Below, piece by piece: positions 37,350 to 46,071 of a stretch of DNA of 64,000 nucleotides. The notes under the pieces are model-generated. The model was not told the DNA's origin. It did no database searches and was given only the letters and a program-made list of their open reading frames with translations. The position numbers and the translations under genes were made by a program. The stretch is from Thermotogota bacterium (GTDB lineage Bacteria; Thermotogota; Thermotogae; Petrotogales; Petrotogaceae): NCBI GenBank assembly GCA_029780115.1, contig JAKOZG010000024.1, positions 1 to 64,000 on the forward strand, written 5' to 3'. The number at the start of each line of letters is the position of its first letter. Positions within the stretch are counted from its first letter, which is position 1.

Positions 37350-38843
37350 ATGAAACATGTACTGGTTCTTGATGTTGGCACAACAAACATGAAAATTGCC
37401 ATTGTAAACGAAAAGGGAGAAGTCGTCTCTCAAGAAACAAAAAAGATAAATATGTATCAACCTGAAAAAGGAGCTGCAGAACACAATCCCAAAGAACTAT
37501 GGGATAATTTTCTAGAACTCTCTCAAAAAATTCTCTCTGATTTTGAAGATGAAATTGTTTTGTTAGTCTTATCTGGATATCAATTTGGTTTCTTACCAAT
37601 AGATAAAAACAACCAACCCCTTACAGGAATGATCACATTATTAGACACTAGATCTCAATCCACAATGATAGACTTCGAAAACAAATTCTCTGCAGACAAA
37701 ATCTATCAGAAAACAGGTTGTCCACCTGCATTTAACTACACTTTACAACGAATTTTATGGCTTAAAAAAGAAAAACCGGAAATCTTCAACAAAATGCACA
37801 AAATTCTAGACATCAAAAGTTTTTTCATAAACCATCTAACCGGACAATTCGTAACAGAACCTAGCGTTGCTTCTACAACCCAACTCTTAGACATAAAAAC
37901 ACAAGATTGGGATGATGAGTTAATAAAACAAGCTGGTATAACAAAAGAACAACTACCAAGATTATTACCAGGAAATGCAGTCGTCGATCATATAACAAAA
38001 GAAGTTGCTGACAAAATGGGACTAAAAAAACAAATTCCTGTGATGCTTGGAGTATATGATGGCGGGGCAATGATCTTAGGGATGGGCGGCTTTGATGAAA
38101 ATGCCGTCTGCAATTTAGGAACTACAGCGATGTTTAGATGTGCCTACAGTGAGCCTCTACTAGATAAAAGCGGAAAATTCAGACTACAAACATATGCCCT
38201 ACTCCCAAATCTCTGGGCGACAGGTGGTGCTGTAAACAACGCAGGAATTGTTATCGACTGGTTTATAAACAACATAGCAAAAGGCATGAATTACGATGAA
38301 ATAAACAAAGAAGCCATGAAAATTCCAGCAGGATCAAATGGCCTACTCTGCTTTCCTTTCTTAACTGGTGAAAGAGATCCAAGAATAGGAAGCCTTGCAA
38401 CAGGAAGTTTCTTTGGCCTAAAAACTACTCATACCATCTCACACATGGCAAGATCAATATTTGAAGGTATAGCTTACAGCTTAAATCTCATAAAAACAGC
38501 TTTAGAAGAAAATAACGTACATTTAAAATACTTAACTATAGGGGGCTCAGGAAGCAAAAGCGAAGTCTGGCCACAGATATTAGCTGATATTTTTAACATG
38601 CCTGTTACCAAATCTCTTACAGAAAACGCTACTTTAATAGGAGAAGCAATGCTTGCTTTCACTGAAATCGGTGTTTTTAAAAACCTCAAAGAAGCAGGCA
38701 AGGTTTTTATAAAAAAAGGAGATAGTTATCAACCCATTCCTGAAAACACAAAAAAATATGAAAACTACTACAACTTCTTTAACGAAATGATTGAGATTCA
38801 TCACGATAAATACATCAAACACAGTATTATTTCAAAAGATTAA
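37350..38843 (+). CDS. FGGY-family sugar kinase (gluconokinase-like)
   Basis: A 497-residue two-domain kinase. N-terminal LDVGTTNMKIAIVNEKGEVV carries the phosphate-1 motif; AEHNPKELWDNF, VYDGGAMILGMGG and NLGTTAMFR are family motifs, and the second-domain signature is FEGIAYSLNLIKTALEENNV with IGGSGSK. It phosphorylates a sugar or sugar acid; gluconate is the best guess because gnd lies upstream. The ATG follows GAAAGGAG at 8-9 nt. It is the last gene of the four-gene operon. Confidence 0.9.
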   Translation: MKHVLVLDVGTTNMKIAIVNEKGEVVSQETKKINMYQPEKGAAEHNPKELWDNFLELSQKILSDFEDEIVLLVLSGYQFGFLPIDKNNQPLTGMITLLDTRSQSTMIDFENKFSADKIYQKTGCPPAFNYTLQRILWLKKEKPEIFNKMHKILDIKSFFINHLTGQFVTEPSVASTTQLLDIKTQDWDDELIKQAGITKEQLPRLLPGNAVVDHITKEVADKMGLKKQIPVMLGVYDGGAMILGMGGFDENAVCNLGTTAMFRCAYSEPLLDKSGKFRLQTYALLPNLWATGGAVNNAGIVIDWFINNIAKGMNYDEINKEAMKIPAGSNGLLCFPFLTGERDPRIGSLATGSFFGLKTTHTISHMARSIFEGIAYSLNLIKTALEENNVHLKYLTIGGSGSKSEVWPQILADIFNMPVTKSLTENATLIGEAMLAFTEIGVFKNLKEAGKVFIKKGDSYQPIPENTKKYENYYNFFNEMIEIHHDKYIKHSIISKD

Positions 38844-38864
38844 ATCTTTCTGTAACATAACACA

Positions 38865-38893
38865 TTGAAATATATCTATTAATATTGTATTAT
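38865..38893 (+). promoter_or_regulatory. Promoter upstream of the DUF1538 gene
   Basis: TTGAAA and TATTAT are separated by 17 nt. The expected start near 38900 coincides with the beginning of the hairpin 38899-38919, so new transcripts would begin with that hairpin. Confidence 0.55.
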
Positions 38894-38898
38894 AATAA

Positions 38899-38926
38899 GA
38901 GGAGGAAAAAGATCTCCTCGTTTTTT
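38899..38926 (+). terminator. Terminator or attenuator GAGGAG/CTCCTC plus T-run
   Basis: A 6-bp stem GAGGAG/CTCCTC with a 9-nt loop is followed by GTTTTTTC. It ends the gluconate operon or attenuates the downstream DUF1538/PII transcript. Confidence 0.75.
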
Positions 38927-38989
38927 CTTTAAATTTCATACGATTTACCATAATCCATACTAAAAAATAACCAAAGGATGTGAACTGAA

Positions 38990-40489
38990 TTGAATGTACT
39001 ACTAAAGAAGTTTAGAGATGCCTTATTCTCTGTAATTCCCATTACCATTATCGTGTTGATTCTGAATTTCACAATCGTTCCCATAGACAATACATCCTTG
39101 ATCAAATTTCTAATTGGAGCAGTTTTGATAATCTTCGGGCTACTAATATTTCTGATTGGAGTAGACATAGCCATTATTCCAATGGGCGACATGTTGGGTT
39201 CAACAATACTTGAAACAAAAAGCATTTGGAAAATCGTATTAATATGTTTTCTATTTGGATTCAGTATCTCAGTTGTCGAACCTGTTTTACACATAGTTGC
39301 AGGCCAAATCGATTACGTTACAGCAGGAGCCATAGCTAAATCTCTTGTTATTGTCTCTGTATCAATAGGAGTAGGAGCATTAATGACATTAGGAGTATTA
39401 AGACCTCTCTTTAATATTCCTTTACCAATTTTTTTTACAATCGCATATTCTGTAATATTTGTCCTTGCTTTAATCGCACCTCCAGAATTTATTTCAATAT
39501 CGTTTGACGCCCCCGGAGCTACAACAGGGGTTTTAACAGTACCTTTTATTTCTTCGCTTGCTATAGGGTTATTCTCTAAAAGAGCCGGAAAAGCATCAGA
39601 AGAAGACAGCTTTGGCTTAGTTGGTATTACAACAAGCGGAGCCATAATGGCATTGCTTGTTATGAGTATTTTTGCAAGAAACGTTGATCTATCTCACACC
39701 ATCAACCAATATACAAACACCAGTATCCCCTCCAATTCTATAGCAGGCAGTTTTTTACACCTAGTTCCATCAGTCATGCTTGAAACCTTGTCGGCACTGT
39801 TACCAATTGTTATAATATTCTTGATTTTCCAAGTCACATCATTCAAGCTATCCAAAAATTCCTTTCTAAACATAATAAAAGGATTCGTTCATACCTTTAT
39901 TGGAGCGGTGTTATTTTTAACAGGGGCTAACGGAGGGTTTATGGAAGTTGGAGTGATAATTGGAGGAACACTAACTTCCTTAGAAAACAAAATTGTCGTA
40001 ATACTATTCGGATTTCTATTAGGAGCCGTCGCTATACTTGCTGAACCATCCGTATACGTAATTTCAAAACAAATCGAAGACGTAACTAGCGGATACATAA
40101 AAGGCTCGCTAATCATATCTGCTTTTTCTATTGGTGTCGGACTAGCTGTTGCTCTTTCAGTAATCAGAACTATAGTACCGGGACTTAAACTATGGCATTA
40201 CCTATTACCCGGATATGGTCTGGCAGTCGTTCTGAGTTATTTTGTACCCAACTTATTTGTAGGGATCGCGTTTGATTCTGGAGGTGTAGCAACAGGCCTT
40301 ATGGCTGCAACCTTTATCTTATCATTTGCGCAAGGAGCTGCGGGGGTAATAGAAGGATCGAATGCTTTAATAGATGGCTTTGGAACCATCTCTATGATTG
40401 CATTAATGCCTGTCCTTACCCTACTAATATTTGGGTTAATTTTCAAAGTCAAAAGCTCCAAAGGAGGAACTCAAAAAAATGAACAATAA
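38990..40489 (+). CDS. DUF1538-family membrane protein
   Basis: A 499-residue protein with about twelve membrane helices arranged as two DUF1538 repeats. Related segments occur in both halves: FDAPGATTGVLTVPFISSLA in the first and FDSGGVATGLMAATFILSFA in the second; likewise GDMLGSTI and GGTLTSLENK regions. The family is thought to be a transporter or channel; substrate unknown. The start is TTG behind AAAGGATG; no ATG lies near. It overlaps the PII-like gene by 11 nt, so the two are coupled. A PII partner suggests its activity is gated by nucleotide or metabolite binding. Confidence 0.88.
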   Translation: MNVLLKKFRDALFSVIPITIIVLILNFTIVPIDNTSLIKFLIGAVLIIFGLLIFLIGVDIAIIPMGDMLGSTILETKSIWKIVLICFLFGFSISVVEPVLHIVAGQIDYVTAGAIAKSLVIVSVSIGVGALMTLGVLRPLFNIPLPIFFTIAYSVIFVLALIAPPEFISISFDAPGATTGVLTVPFISSLAIGLFSKRAGKASEEDSFGLVGITTSGAIMALLVMSIFARNVDLSHTINQYTNTSIPSNSIAGSFLHLVPSVMLETLSALLPIVIIFLIFQVTSFKLSKNSFLNIIKGFVHTFIGAVLFLTGANGGFMEVGVIIGGTLTSLENKIVVILFGFLLGAVAILAEPSVYVISKQIEDVTSGYIKGSLIISAFSIGVGLAVALSVIRTIVPGLKLWHYLLPGYGLAVVLSYFVPNLFVGIAFDSGGVATGLMAATFILSFAQGAAGVIEGSNALIDGFGTISMIALMPVLTLLIFGLIFKVKSSKGGTQKNEQ

Positions 40490-41150
40490 TACAAAAAGTT
40501 ATGAACTAATATACGTAATCTTGAATTTTGGAATGGGAAGTAAAGTTTACAGATTCGCAAGAAACTTGGGAATAAAAAGAGGAATGATTATTCTTGGAAA
40601 AGGAACAGTAAAAAGCCCTTTTTTAGAGTTTCTAGGAATAACCGACGTTAGAAAAGAAATAGTACTAATGGTTTGCGAAAGCTCAAAAATCAACGATATA
40701 GTACCTCAAATCGTTGACAACTTCAATATTGATAAACCAAATAAGGGTATACTATTCACTATTCCAATTAAAGATTTTTATGATCTACAAAACAACGGCA
40801 AAAAATATGTTTCGGAAAAAGTTAATAAAAATGGAGGTGCCAAAAATACTATGTATGATGCAATATTTGTTGTTGTTGATAAAGGAAAGGCAGAATTTGT
40901 AGTAGAGGCCGCAAACGAAGCAGGAGCAAAAGGTGGTACAATTATCCATGCAAGAGGCGCAGGTGAATACGAAATAGAAAAGATATTTTCTATGGAGATT
41001 GAACCAGAAAAAGACATAGTATTAATAATATTGAAAAAAGAACTAACAGATGCTGTTGTTAATTCAATAAAAGAAAAATTAGATATAGAAAAAGAAGGTG
41101 GAGGAATAATATTTGTTCAAGAAGTAGATCAAGCCTACGGAATACTATAA
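40479..41150 (+). CDS. Tandem PII-like regulatory protein
   Basis: A 223-residue protein with two PII-like domains: about 6-105 (LIYVILNFGMGSKVYRFARN, then GKGTVKSPFLEFLG in the T-loop region) and about 122-223 (DAIFVVVDKGKAEFVVEAAN, GGTIIHARGAGEYE). The second resembles standard PII more closely. Canonical GlnB uridylylation Tyr is not apparent. It probably sits on or near the DUF1538 transporter and gates it, as GlnK does AmtB. The ATG overlaps the transporter gene, with AAAGGAGG upstream. The ligand is unknown. Confidence 0.85.
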   Translation: MNNNTKSYELIYVILNFGMGSKVYRFARNLGIKRGMIILGKGTVKSPFLEFLGITDVRKEIVLMVCESSKINDIVPQIVDNFNIDKPNKGILFTIPIKDFYDLQNNGKKYVSEKVNKNGGAKNTMYDAIFVVVDKGKAEFVVEAANEAGAKGGTIIHARGAGEYEIEKIFSMEIEPEKDIVLIILKKELTDAVVNSIKEKLDIEKEGGGIIFVQEVDQAYGIL

Positions 41151-41175
41151 TCCCTCAATACATTAAAATTCAAAA

Positions 41176-41200
41176 AGAGACGCTCGTATAGAGCGTCTCT
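41176..41200. repeat. Perfect palindromic repeat copy between convergent genes
   Basis: AGAGACGCTC, loop GTATA, GAGCGTCTCT: a perfect 10-bp hairpin, followed by AC. It lies between the PII and esterase stops and may act as a terminator-like hairpin for both. Confidence 0.85.
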
Positions 41201-41211
41201 ACTAATGTGTA

Positions 41212-42039
41212 TTAATACAAATCCAATGCCCTTTTGAAAAACTTCAAAACTTCTTTTATATCCTCTTGCCACATTAACCAATTATGTTCCCCATCTCGTA
41301 TATACAGCACCGATTCAATCTTTGCTAGCCTTAATTCATGATACAGCTCCGTTGCCCCCAAATACAAATAAAAATAATCCTCATTTCCACAAGACAAATA
41401 CACAGGCAAAGTGAGCCCACTATTTTTGACGTTATCGACCCAATTAAACACATTCTCCTTTTCCCAAAAATCCGGATCAAAAGGATCACCAAACACGTCA
41501 TGATAATAATCTTCTCTGATATGAATCACATCTCCGTTTATATCAACATCTGTCTCAGGAGGAACATCTCTTGTTATTCCCCCGCTCAAACTTGCTGCAG
41601 ATAAAAACATATCAGGATGCTTAAACGCAAGCTTTAAAGTTCCATATCCTCCCATCGACAAACCTGCAACAAACCTATCCCCACGAGTATTTCTTACCTT
41701 GTAATGTCCTTCAATAAAACCAATCAAATCCTTAATAATAGCAGTTTCATACTTTTCGCCAACAGGAGAATCAACATACCAACTATTTTGAGCATCTGGC
41801 ATAACCACAACAAAAGGAGGAATCTCACCTGAATTAATCATAATATCCAAAGTCTGATCAACATGCCCTTTTCTAAGCCAACTCACCTCATTCCCACTAT
41901 GACCATGCAAAAGATAAATAGTTGAATACCGTCGAGAATCCTTTTCGTACTTAGCAGGAAGATATATAGAATACTTCAAATCTCTTTCCAAAGTTGGACT
42001 AAAAAAAGACAATGACTCATACACTGTACCCTTAACCAA
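41212..42039 (-). CDS. CE1-type esterase (alpha/beta hydrolase)
   Basis: A 275-residue esterase of the EstA/esterase D-like family. Seen: YLLHGHSGNEVSWL with the oxyanion hole, GLSMGGYGTLKL with nucleophile Ser128, and DGEHNWLMW with the catalytic His. No signal peptide is visible, so it is cytoplasmic. Relatives hydrolyse acetyl or feruloyl groups on plant sugars or simple esters. It lies apart from the glucan locus, at the edge of the repeat-rich island. The start has AAGGGAG upstream (Met-Val-Lys-Gly); TTG/GTG alternatives are not better. Confidence 0.87.
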   Translation of the reverse strand: MVKGTVYESLSFFSPTLERDLKYSIYLPAKYEKDSRRYSTIYLLHGHSGNEVSWLRKGHVDQTLDIMINSGEIPPFVVVMPDAQNSWYVDSPVGEKYETAIIKDLIGFIEGHYKVRNTRGDRFVAGLSMGGYGTLKLAFKHPDMFLSAASLSGGITRDVPPETDVDINGDVIHIREDYYHDVFGDPFDPDFWEKENVFNWVDNVKNSGLTLPVYLSCGNEDYFYLYLGATELYHELRLAKIESVLYIRDGEHNWLMWQEDIKEVLKFFKRALDLY

Positions 42040-42069
42040 AGACGTTCACTCCCTTATCAAAATAAAATA

Positions 42070-43059
42070 TTAAAGCCTCACAGATTCATTCGCCTTCAAC
42101 CTATCCTCAGACAAAAAAGAAACATAATACAACTCACTCAACAAATCCAAAAAGTCCTTAATAGAAGTCTTCTCATCCAATACAATCTCGTTGTTACTTT
42201 CAACTAGATTTATCTTCAAATTAAAATTAGTTATAACCTCTTTTAACTTTCCAAACTCAAAATTCACATAATTCCCCTTTTTATAAATCCCGTGAAGTTT
42301 TTTCAAAAAAGTCTTCCTCTCAGAAACATACTTATCAAAATAATCAATCCCCTTAAGCCTAATATCCTTCCCAAGAACATTATTATTCGCCTTTATCTCC
42401 TTAACAAACTCATCCTTTGAAGTAACATACTTCTTAAAAAACTGAAACTTATTCTCAAAATAATAAACAGACCTAATAAACAAAATATCTCCAACAACAA
42501 AATAATCAAAAAACTCCTTAGGCTTTAAAATAATCCCCCTGTCCCGAGATTTCAAATTAGCACTATCTAAAAAAAACAGTCTCTTCACATCAAAAATATG
42601 CCTCGAATCAAGCTCCTGAAAACCAATAATATTGGCCCCAATCTCCCTGTAAAAATACTTAACAATAATATCAAAATTCTTATAATCCTTAAAAACAGAC
42701 TTATCTAATCTATAAAGCGAAGTACCAGACAACAACCTACTCTCAACATCAACAACTTGAGGCACCTCTTGCTTTTTGATATATAAAAAGCGCTTATCAT
42801 AAATCGAATCCTCATAACTTTGAACCTCAACCAAATCATCACTCTCAAGTTCTTTCACAAACTCTCTAACAGAATTAACAACAATCTCCTCAAAAAACGA
42901 GGCATCATCACACGTTAAATCAAACAACTTACCATCCTTGTGCAAACATATTTCAACTGGTTGAGAAACCGTATTATTCTCAATTATTCCCAAAATCTCC
43001 TTCAAAACTTCCTTCTTATAACCCAACTTAAGAAACTCTTCACGCTTATCCACAATCAA
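42070..43059 (-). CDS. KwaB-like protein (DUF4868), candidate Kiwa defense effector
   Basis: A 329-residue soluble protein with charged helices and no signal peptide. It shows the layout I associate with DUF4868/KwaB: a basic-acidic N-terminal half, an LYRLDKSVF strand, then IILKPKEFFDYFVVGDILFI and YFENKFQFFKKYVTSKDEFV, with repeated Asp and Phe positions. It starts directly after the membrane-protein stop (TGA then TTG) with no gap, so the pair is one translational unit. KwaB in E. coli binds DNA and acts with membrane KwaA to stop phage. Identification is by pattern memory, not by search; another two-gene membrane/soluble system is possible. The start is TTG (43059), or GTG two codons later. 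Confidence 0.6.
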   Translation of the reverse strand: MIVDKREEFLKLGYKKEVLKEILGIIENNTVSQPVEICLHKDGKLFDLTCDDASFFEEIVVNSVREFVKELESDDLVEVQSYEDSIYDKRFLYIKKQEVPQVVDVESRLLSGTSLYRLDKSVFKDYKNFDIIVKYFYREIGANIIGFQELDSRHIFDVKRLFFLDSANLKSRDRGIILKPKEFFDYFVVGDILFIRSVYYFENKFQFFKKYVTSKDEFVKEIKANNNVLGKDIRLKGIDYFDKYVSERKTFLKKLHGIYKKGNYVNFEFGKLKEVITNFNLKINLVESNNEIVLDEKTSIKDFLDLLSELYYVSFLSEDRLKANESVRL

Positions 43060-43590
43060 TCACTTCTTTTTACTTCTAAAATGGATAAAAACTCCCTTAC
43101 TCATCTCAACCTTCACCCCAACATCATCCAAACCCCTTGAAATAAAATACCCCTCTCTAACATGAGACACATCATCCTCGTATCGATAACTAACCTTGTA
43201 AATACTATAACCCAAAAGAGAAAGCGTTGGATTAACCGCTATCAAATCACTTTTAATATAAATACTACCAATTATAACAAACAGAATCAAAAAAGAAACA
43301 ATCTCCCTCTTATCAAAAGCGCTGATAAACGGAAAAATATACACAAAAATATACTCAATAAGCATATTATTAACTAACTCATGACTCTCAACAATCAAAG
43401 TACGCCTTTTACCTCGCTTTTTAAGCGACCTAAACATCAATAAACATAAAAAACTCACAACTACAATAACAACCAAAAAAGAATAAAAAACAACAAATTC
43501 ACCATGAATCACACCATTAATTGCATATATCAAAAACAAAGGAAGGTAAGACAACAAAAACAGAAGAATCCTCGAAATTTTACTTACCAT
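43060..43590 (-). CDS. KwaA-like membrane protein, candidate Kiwa defense sensor
   Basis: A 176-residue protein with about four membrane helices: ILLFLLSYLPLFLIYAI, FVVFYSFLVVIVVVSFLCLL, a segment around YIFVYIFPFISAF, and FLILFVIIGSIYI. A cytoplasmic tail begins after NPTLSLLGYSIYKV. The SYLPLF and NPTLSLLGY elements resemble KwaA. The frame allows GTG at 43599, but ATG at 43590 has AGGTG at 6 nt and is preferred. KwaA senses phage-induced membrane change and recruits KwaB. An extended -10 lies just upstream. The gene is flanked by the palindromic repeat cluster. Confidence 0.6.
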   Translation of the reverse strand: MVSKISRILLFLLSYLPLFLIYAINGVIHGEFVVFYSFLVVIVVVSFLCLLMFRSLKKRGKRRTLIVESHELVNNMLIEYIFVYIFPFISAFDKREIVSFLILFVIIGSIYIKSDLIAVNPTLSLLGYSIYKVSYRYEDDVSHVREGYFISRGLDDVGVKVEMSKGVFIHFRSKKK

Positions 43591-43634
43591 ACCGTTCACC
43601 TACCCCCATCTACAATAGCTAAACAAACAAACTA

Positions 43635-43643
43635 ATTATATCA
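43635..43643 (-). promoter_or_regulatory. Extended -10 promoter of the Kiwa-like pair
   Basis: On the minus strand TGATATAAT is an extended -10, about 45 nt before the membrane-protein ATG. No good -35 is visible, as is common for extended -10 promoters. Confidence 0.5.
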
Positions 43644-43687
43644 TACCAAAACGAACCACAAAAAATGGTATAATTAACCAAACAAAT

Positions 43688-43908
43688 GTAGAGACAACCT
43701 ACACGCGCGTCTCCAAGGTTCAATTGTATTTGTTTTTTTTTGTAGAGACGTGCTACACGCGCGTCTCATGATTTAATCGCATTTATTGTTTCGTAGAGAC
43801 GACCTATACGGGCGTCTCCAAGGTTTAATTGTATTTGTTTTTTTGTAGAGACGACCTATATGGGCGTCTCCAAGTTTTAAATGTTTCTGACCTATATGTG
43901 CGTCTCCC
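43688..43908 (+). repeat. Cluster of five palindromic GTAGAGAC repeats
   Basis: Units begin at 43688, 43742, 43793 and 43845; a fifth, lacking its left arm, ends at 43908. Each reads GTAGAGACGnnCTAyAyGsG followed by CGTCTC. Between them lie near-identical AT-rich linkers (AAGGTTTAATTGTATTTG), so the linkers repeat too, unlike CRISPR spacers. It fills the gap between the Kiwa-like genes and the GH13 gene. Confidence 0.9.
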
Positions 43909-43946
43909 GGTTTTAAACAAATTTACAACAACGAGGTGAAATTGTA

Positions 43947-45554
43947 ATGCAAAATCAATACTTACAAAAAATCGAGCAACTTTGGTACAAACTCTATCCA
44001 AACCAAAACAATAAACTCCACGAACTAATTGATTTCCTAAACTCCAAAAAACGCTCAATCACCTACGCACCAGATGACAAACTTTGGTACAAAAAAGGTT
44101 TAGTCTACTCCTGCTATGTAGACCTCTTTGCAGGAGACTTTCAAAAAATGAAATACAAACTAGACTACCTACAAGATTTAGGAGTAACCATACTATGGTT
44201 ACTACCAATCCTTGAATCTCCAATGAACGACCAAGGATTCGATATCTCAGACTACTACAAAGTAAGAGACGAACTAGGTGGCAACGAAAGCTTCTTTGAG
44301 TTTGTTGAGCTAGCCCATCAAAAAGGCATCAAGCTACTTTTTGATGTTGCAATAAACCACACATCAATTGAACACCCATGGTTTCAAGAAGCTAAAAAAT
44401 CAAAAAACTCAAAATACAGAGACTACTACATCTGGAGCCCAACAGACCAAAAATACTCCCAAGCCCGCTTACTTTTCAAAGGCATGGTTAACAGCAACTG
44501 GACGTATAATCCTGAAACTCAAGACTACTATTTCCACAGATTTTACGAAATACAACCTGACTTAAACTACAAAAACCCTGATGTACTAATAGAAATGATA
44601 AAAATATTTGCCTTTTGGAAAGAACACGGTGTAGACGGATTCAGAATGGACGCTGCCCCCTTCTTATGGAAGGAAGAAGGAACAAACTGCGAAAACCTAA
44701 TCCAAACACACTGGATACTAAAAATATTCAGAGCAAGTCTTGACTATCTAAAAGAGGGAACTGCACTAATAGCAGAGGCTAACCAACCTCCAAAAGAGGT
44801 TGTAGCATACTTTGGAGACTCAGACGAATGTCATGTTGCATACCATTTTCCCGTAATGCCAAAGATATTTCTATCAATAGCAGAAGGAGACCCAAATTAC
44901 ATAATCGATACGCTTTCAGAAAATGTCACACCCCCAATACCAAAAGACTGCCAGTGGTTTGTGTTCCTAAGATGTCATGACGAACTAACGCTTGAATTTG
45001 TAGAACCAAAAGAAAGAGAAAAGATGCTAAAATACTATTTGCTAGACCCAAGGTGGAACTTCAGAGAGGGCGAAGGAATTGCAGGAAGACTATACAACCA
45101 AATGAACAAAGACTACAAAAAGGTGCTACTTGCCTACTCCGTATTATTTTCACTCCAAGGCACCCCAATAAACTACTTTGGTGATGAAATAGCCATGGAA
45201 AACAACGAAGAATTCTACAAAAAAATGACAGAAAAAACAGGCTACAAAGACTCAAGATACTTCAACCGTGGACCATTTGACGAAGAAAAAATGCACAAAG
45301 CACTAACAGACCCAGAAAGTAACAGCTACAAAGTATTCCATGGAATAAAAGAAATGTTGACTATAAAAAGAGAAAACGAAAACCTCTTCACTACACAACC
45401 AATATACCAAAATATAGATGGCGTATTCAAAGTTACAAGACAAAAAGAAAACAAAACCCTAACAATATACAACAACCTAACTCAAGAAACAAAAACAACA
45501 GATAACATAACATTAAAACCATATCAATACAAATGGCAAATAACCAAACAATAA
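43947..45554 (+). CDS. Trehalose-synthase-like GH13 enzyme
   Basis: A 535-residue GH13 protein resembling the catalytic part of maltose alpha-glucosyltransferase TreS (subfamily 16). Seen: FDVAINHTS, DGFRMDAAPFLWKEEGTNCE with nucleophile Asp235, LIAEANQPPKEVV with acid/base Glu277, the TreS-like FGDSDECHVAYHFPVMPK, and LRCHDELTLE with Asp345, where standard TreS has LRNHDELTLE. The Asn-to-Cys change next to the catalytic His is unusual. No signal peptide. The start ATG has GAGGTG at 9 nt. It may interconvert maltose and trehalose or hydrolyse small alpha-glucosides. It lies between two repeat arrays. Confidence 0.87.
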   Translation: MQNQYLQKIEQLWYKLYPNQNNKLHELIDFLNSKKRSITYAPDDKLWYKKGLVYSCYVDLFAGDFQKMKYKLDYLQDLGVTILWLLPILESPMNDQGFDISDYYKVRDELGGNESFFEFVELAHQKGIKLLFDVAINHTSIEHPWFQEAKKSKNSKYRDYYIWSPTDQKYSQARLLFKGMVNSNWTYNPETQDYYFHRFYEIQPDLNYKNPDVLIEMIKIFAFWKEHGVDGFRMDAAPFLWKEEGTNCENLIQTHWILKIFRASLDYLKEGTALIAEANQPPKEVVAYFGDSDECHVAYHFPVMPKIFLSIAEGDPNYIIDTLSENVTPPIPKDCQWFVFLRCHDELTLEFVEPKEREKMLKYYLLDPRWNFREGEGIAGRLYNQMNKDYKKVLLAYSVLFSLQGTPINYFGDEIAMENNEEFYKKMTEKTGYKDSRYFNRGPFDEEKMHKALTDPESNSYKVFHGIKEMLTIKRENENLFTTQPIYQNIDGVFKVTRQKENKTLTIYNNLTQETKTTDNITLKPYQYKWQITKQ

Positions 45555-45560
45555 ATCAAA

Positions 45561-45586
45561 GATTAAGGGGCAACTGCCCCTTAATC
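45561..45586. terminator. Hairpin between convergent genes
   Basis: GATTAAGGGGC, loop AACT, GCCCCTTAATC: a perfect 11-bp stem between the GH13 stop and the sigma-like gene stop. Following T-tracts are poor on both strands. Confidence 0.7.
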
Positions 45587-45970
45587 CTATTCTTCATCTA
45601 AATCTCCAATCAATATCTCATTCAAATTCCTTAAATAAAAAGGGGCATCTTTGGGAACATGTGGCATCTTAGCCTTTCTCTTACCAATATCGTCTTTAAT
45701 CTTCCTCTCAATATAATACTTCATATAACCTCTAAATTGCCCCTTAAGATTATAGGTATAAACAGACCATAAAAATAAATAACATAAAGAACCAAACGTA
45801 TCGTCAAAATCCAATCCACAATTTTCTACAAGCTTGTTAGTCTCATTTACAAGAAACCCTTTATACTTCAAATATAACCTTTCCTTTGCACCCTGATCAC
45901 CCTGTTGAGCTAACTCTACCAGCTGATTGTCAGTAAGCCTGTTAAGATTAAGACGAGTTCTAATTAACAT
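45587..45970 (-). CDS. Small sigma-like helix-turn-helix protein
   Basis: A 127-residue protein. The N-terminus (LTDNQLVELAQQGDQGAKERL, then YLKYKGFLV) resembles HTH_16/sigma-70 region 1-2 segments found with mobile elements and with YvrI/RsoA-type sigma proteins; the middle (FDDTFGSLCYLFLWSVYTY) may be the sigma region-2 core. No region 4 is seen. The start is uncertain: ATG at 45970 lies only two bases from GGGAGG, and an ATT four bases later would have ideal spacing. It has its own promoter (46031-46058) and lies beyond the terminator of the three small genes upstream. It probably directs or modulates transcription of that cassette. Confidence 0.65.
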   Translation of the reverse strand: MLIRTRLNLNRLTDNQLVELAQQGDQGAKERLYLKYKGFLVNETNKLVENCGLDFDDTFGSLCYLFLWSVYTYNLKGQFRGYMKYYIERKIKDDIGKRKAKMPHVPKDAPFYLRNLNEILIGDLDEE

Positions 45971-46030
45971 CTCCTCCCTTTCTAATTTTTTTGAGAATCC
46001 CTAAAAGAAAAAATGACCATTTTTACCCTT

Positions 46031-46058
46031 ATTATACGTAAGTATACCACAATATCAA
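46031..46058 (-). promoter_or_regulatory. Promoter of the sigma-like gene
   Basis: On the minus strand, TTGATA and TATAAT are separated by 16 nt. The spacer holds GTATAC, a small palindrome. Confidence 0.7.
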
Positions 46059-46071
46059 AAAAATAAAAAGC

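Noticed and set aside
43688-43908. Possible CRISPR array
   Set aside because: The regularly spaced 26-nt units look CRISPR-like, but the linkers are themselves near-identical and no cas genes are present. Unique spacers are absent.
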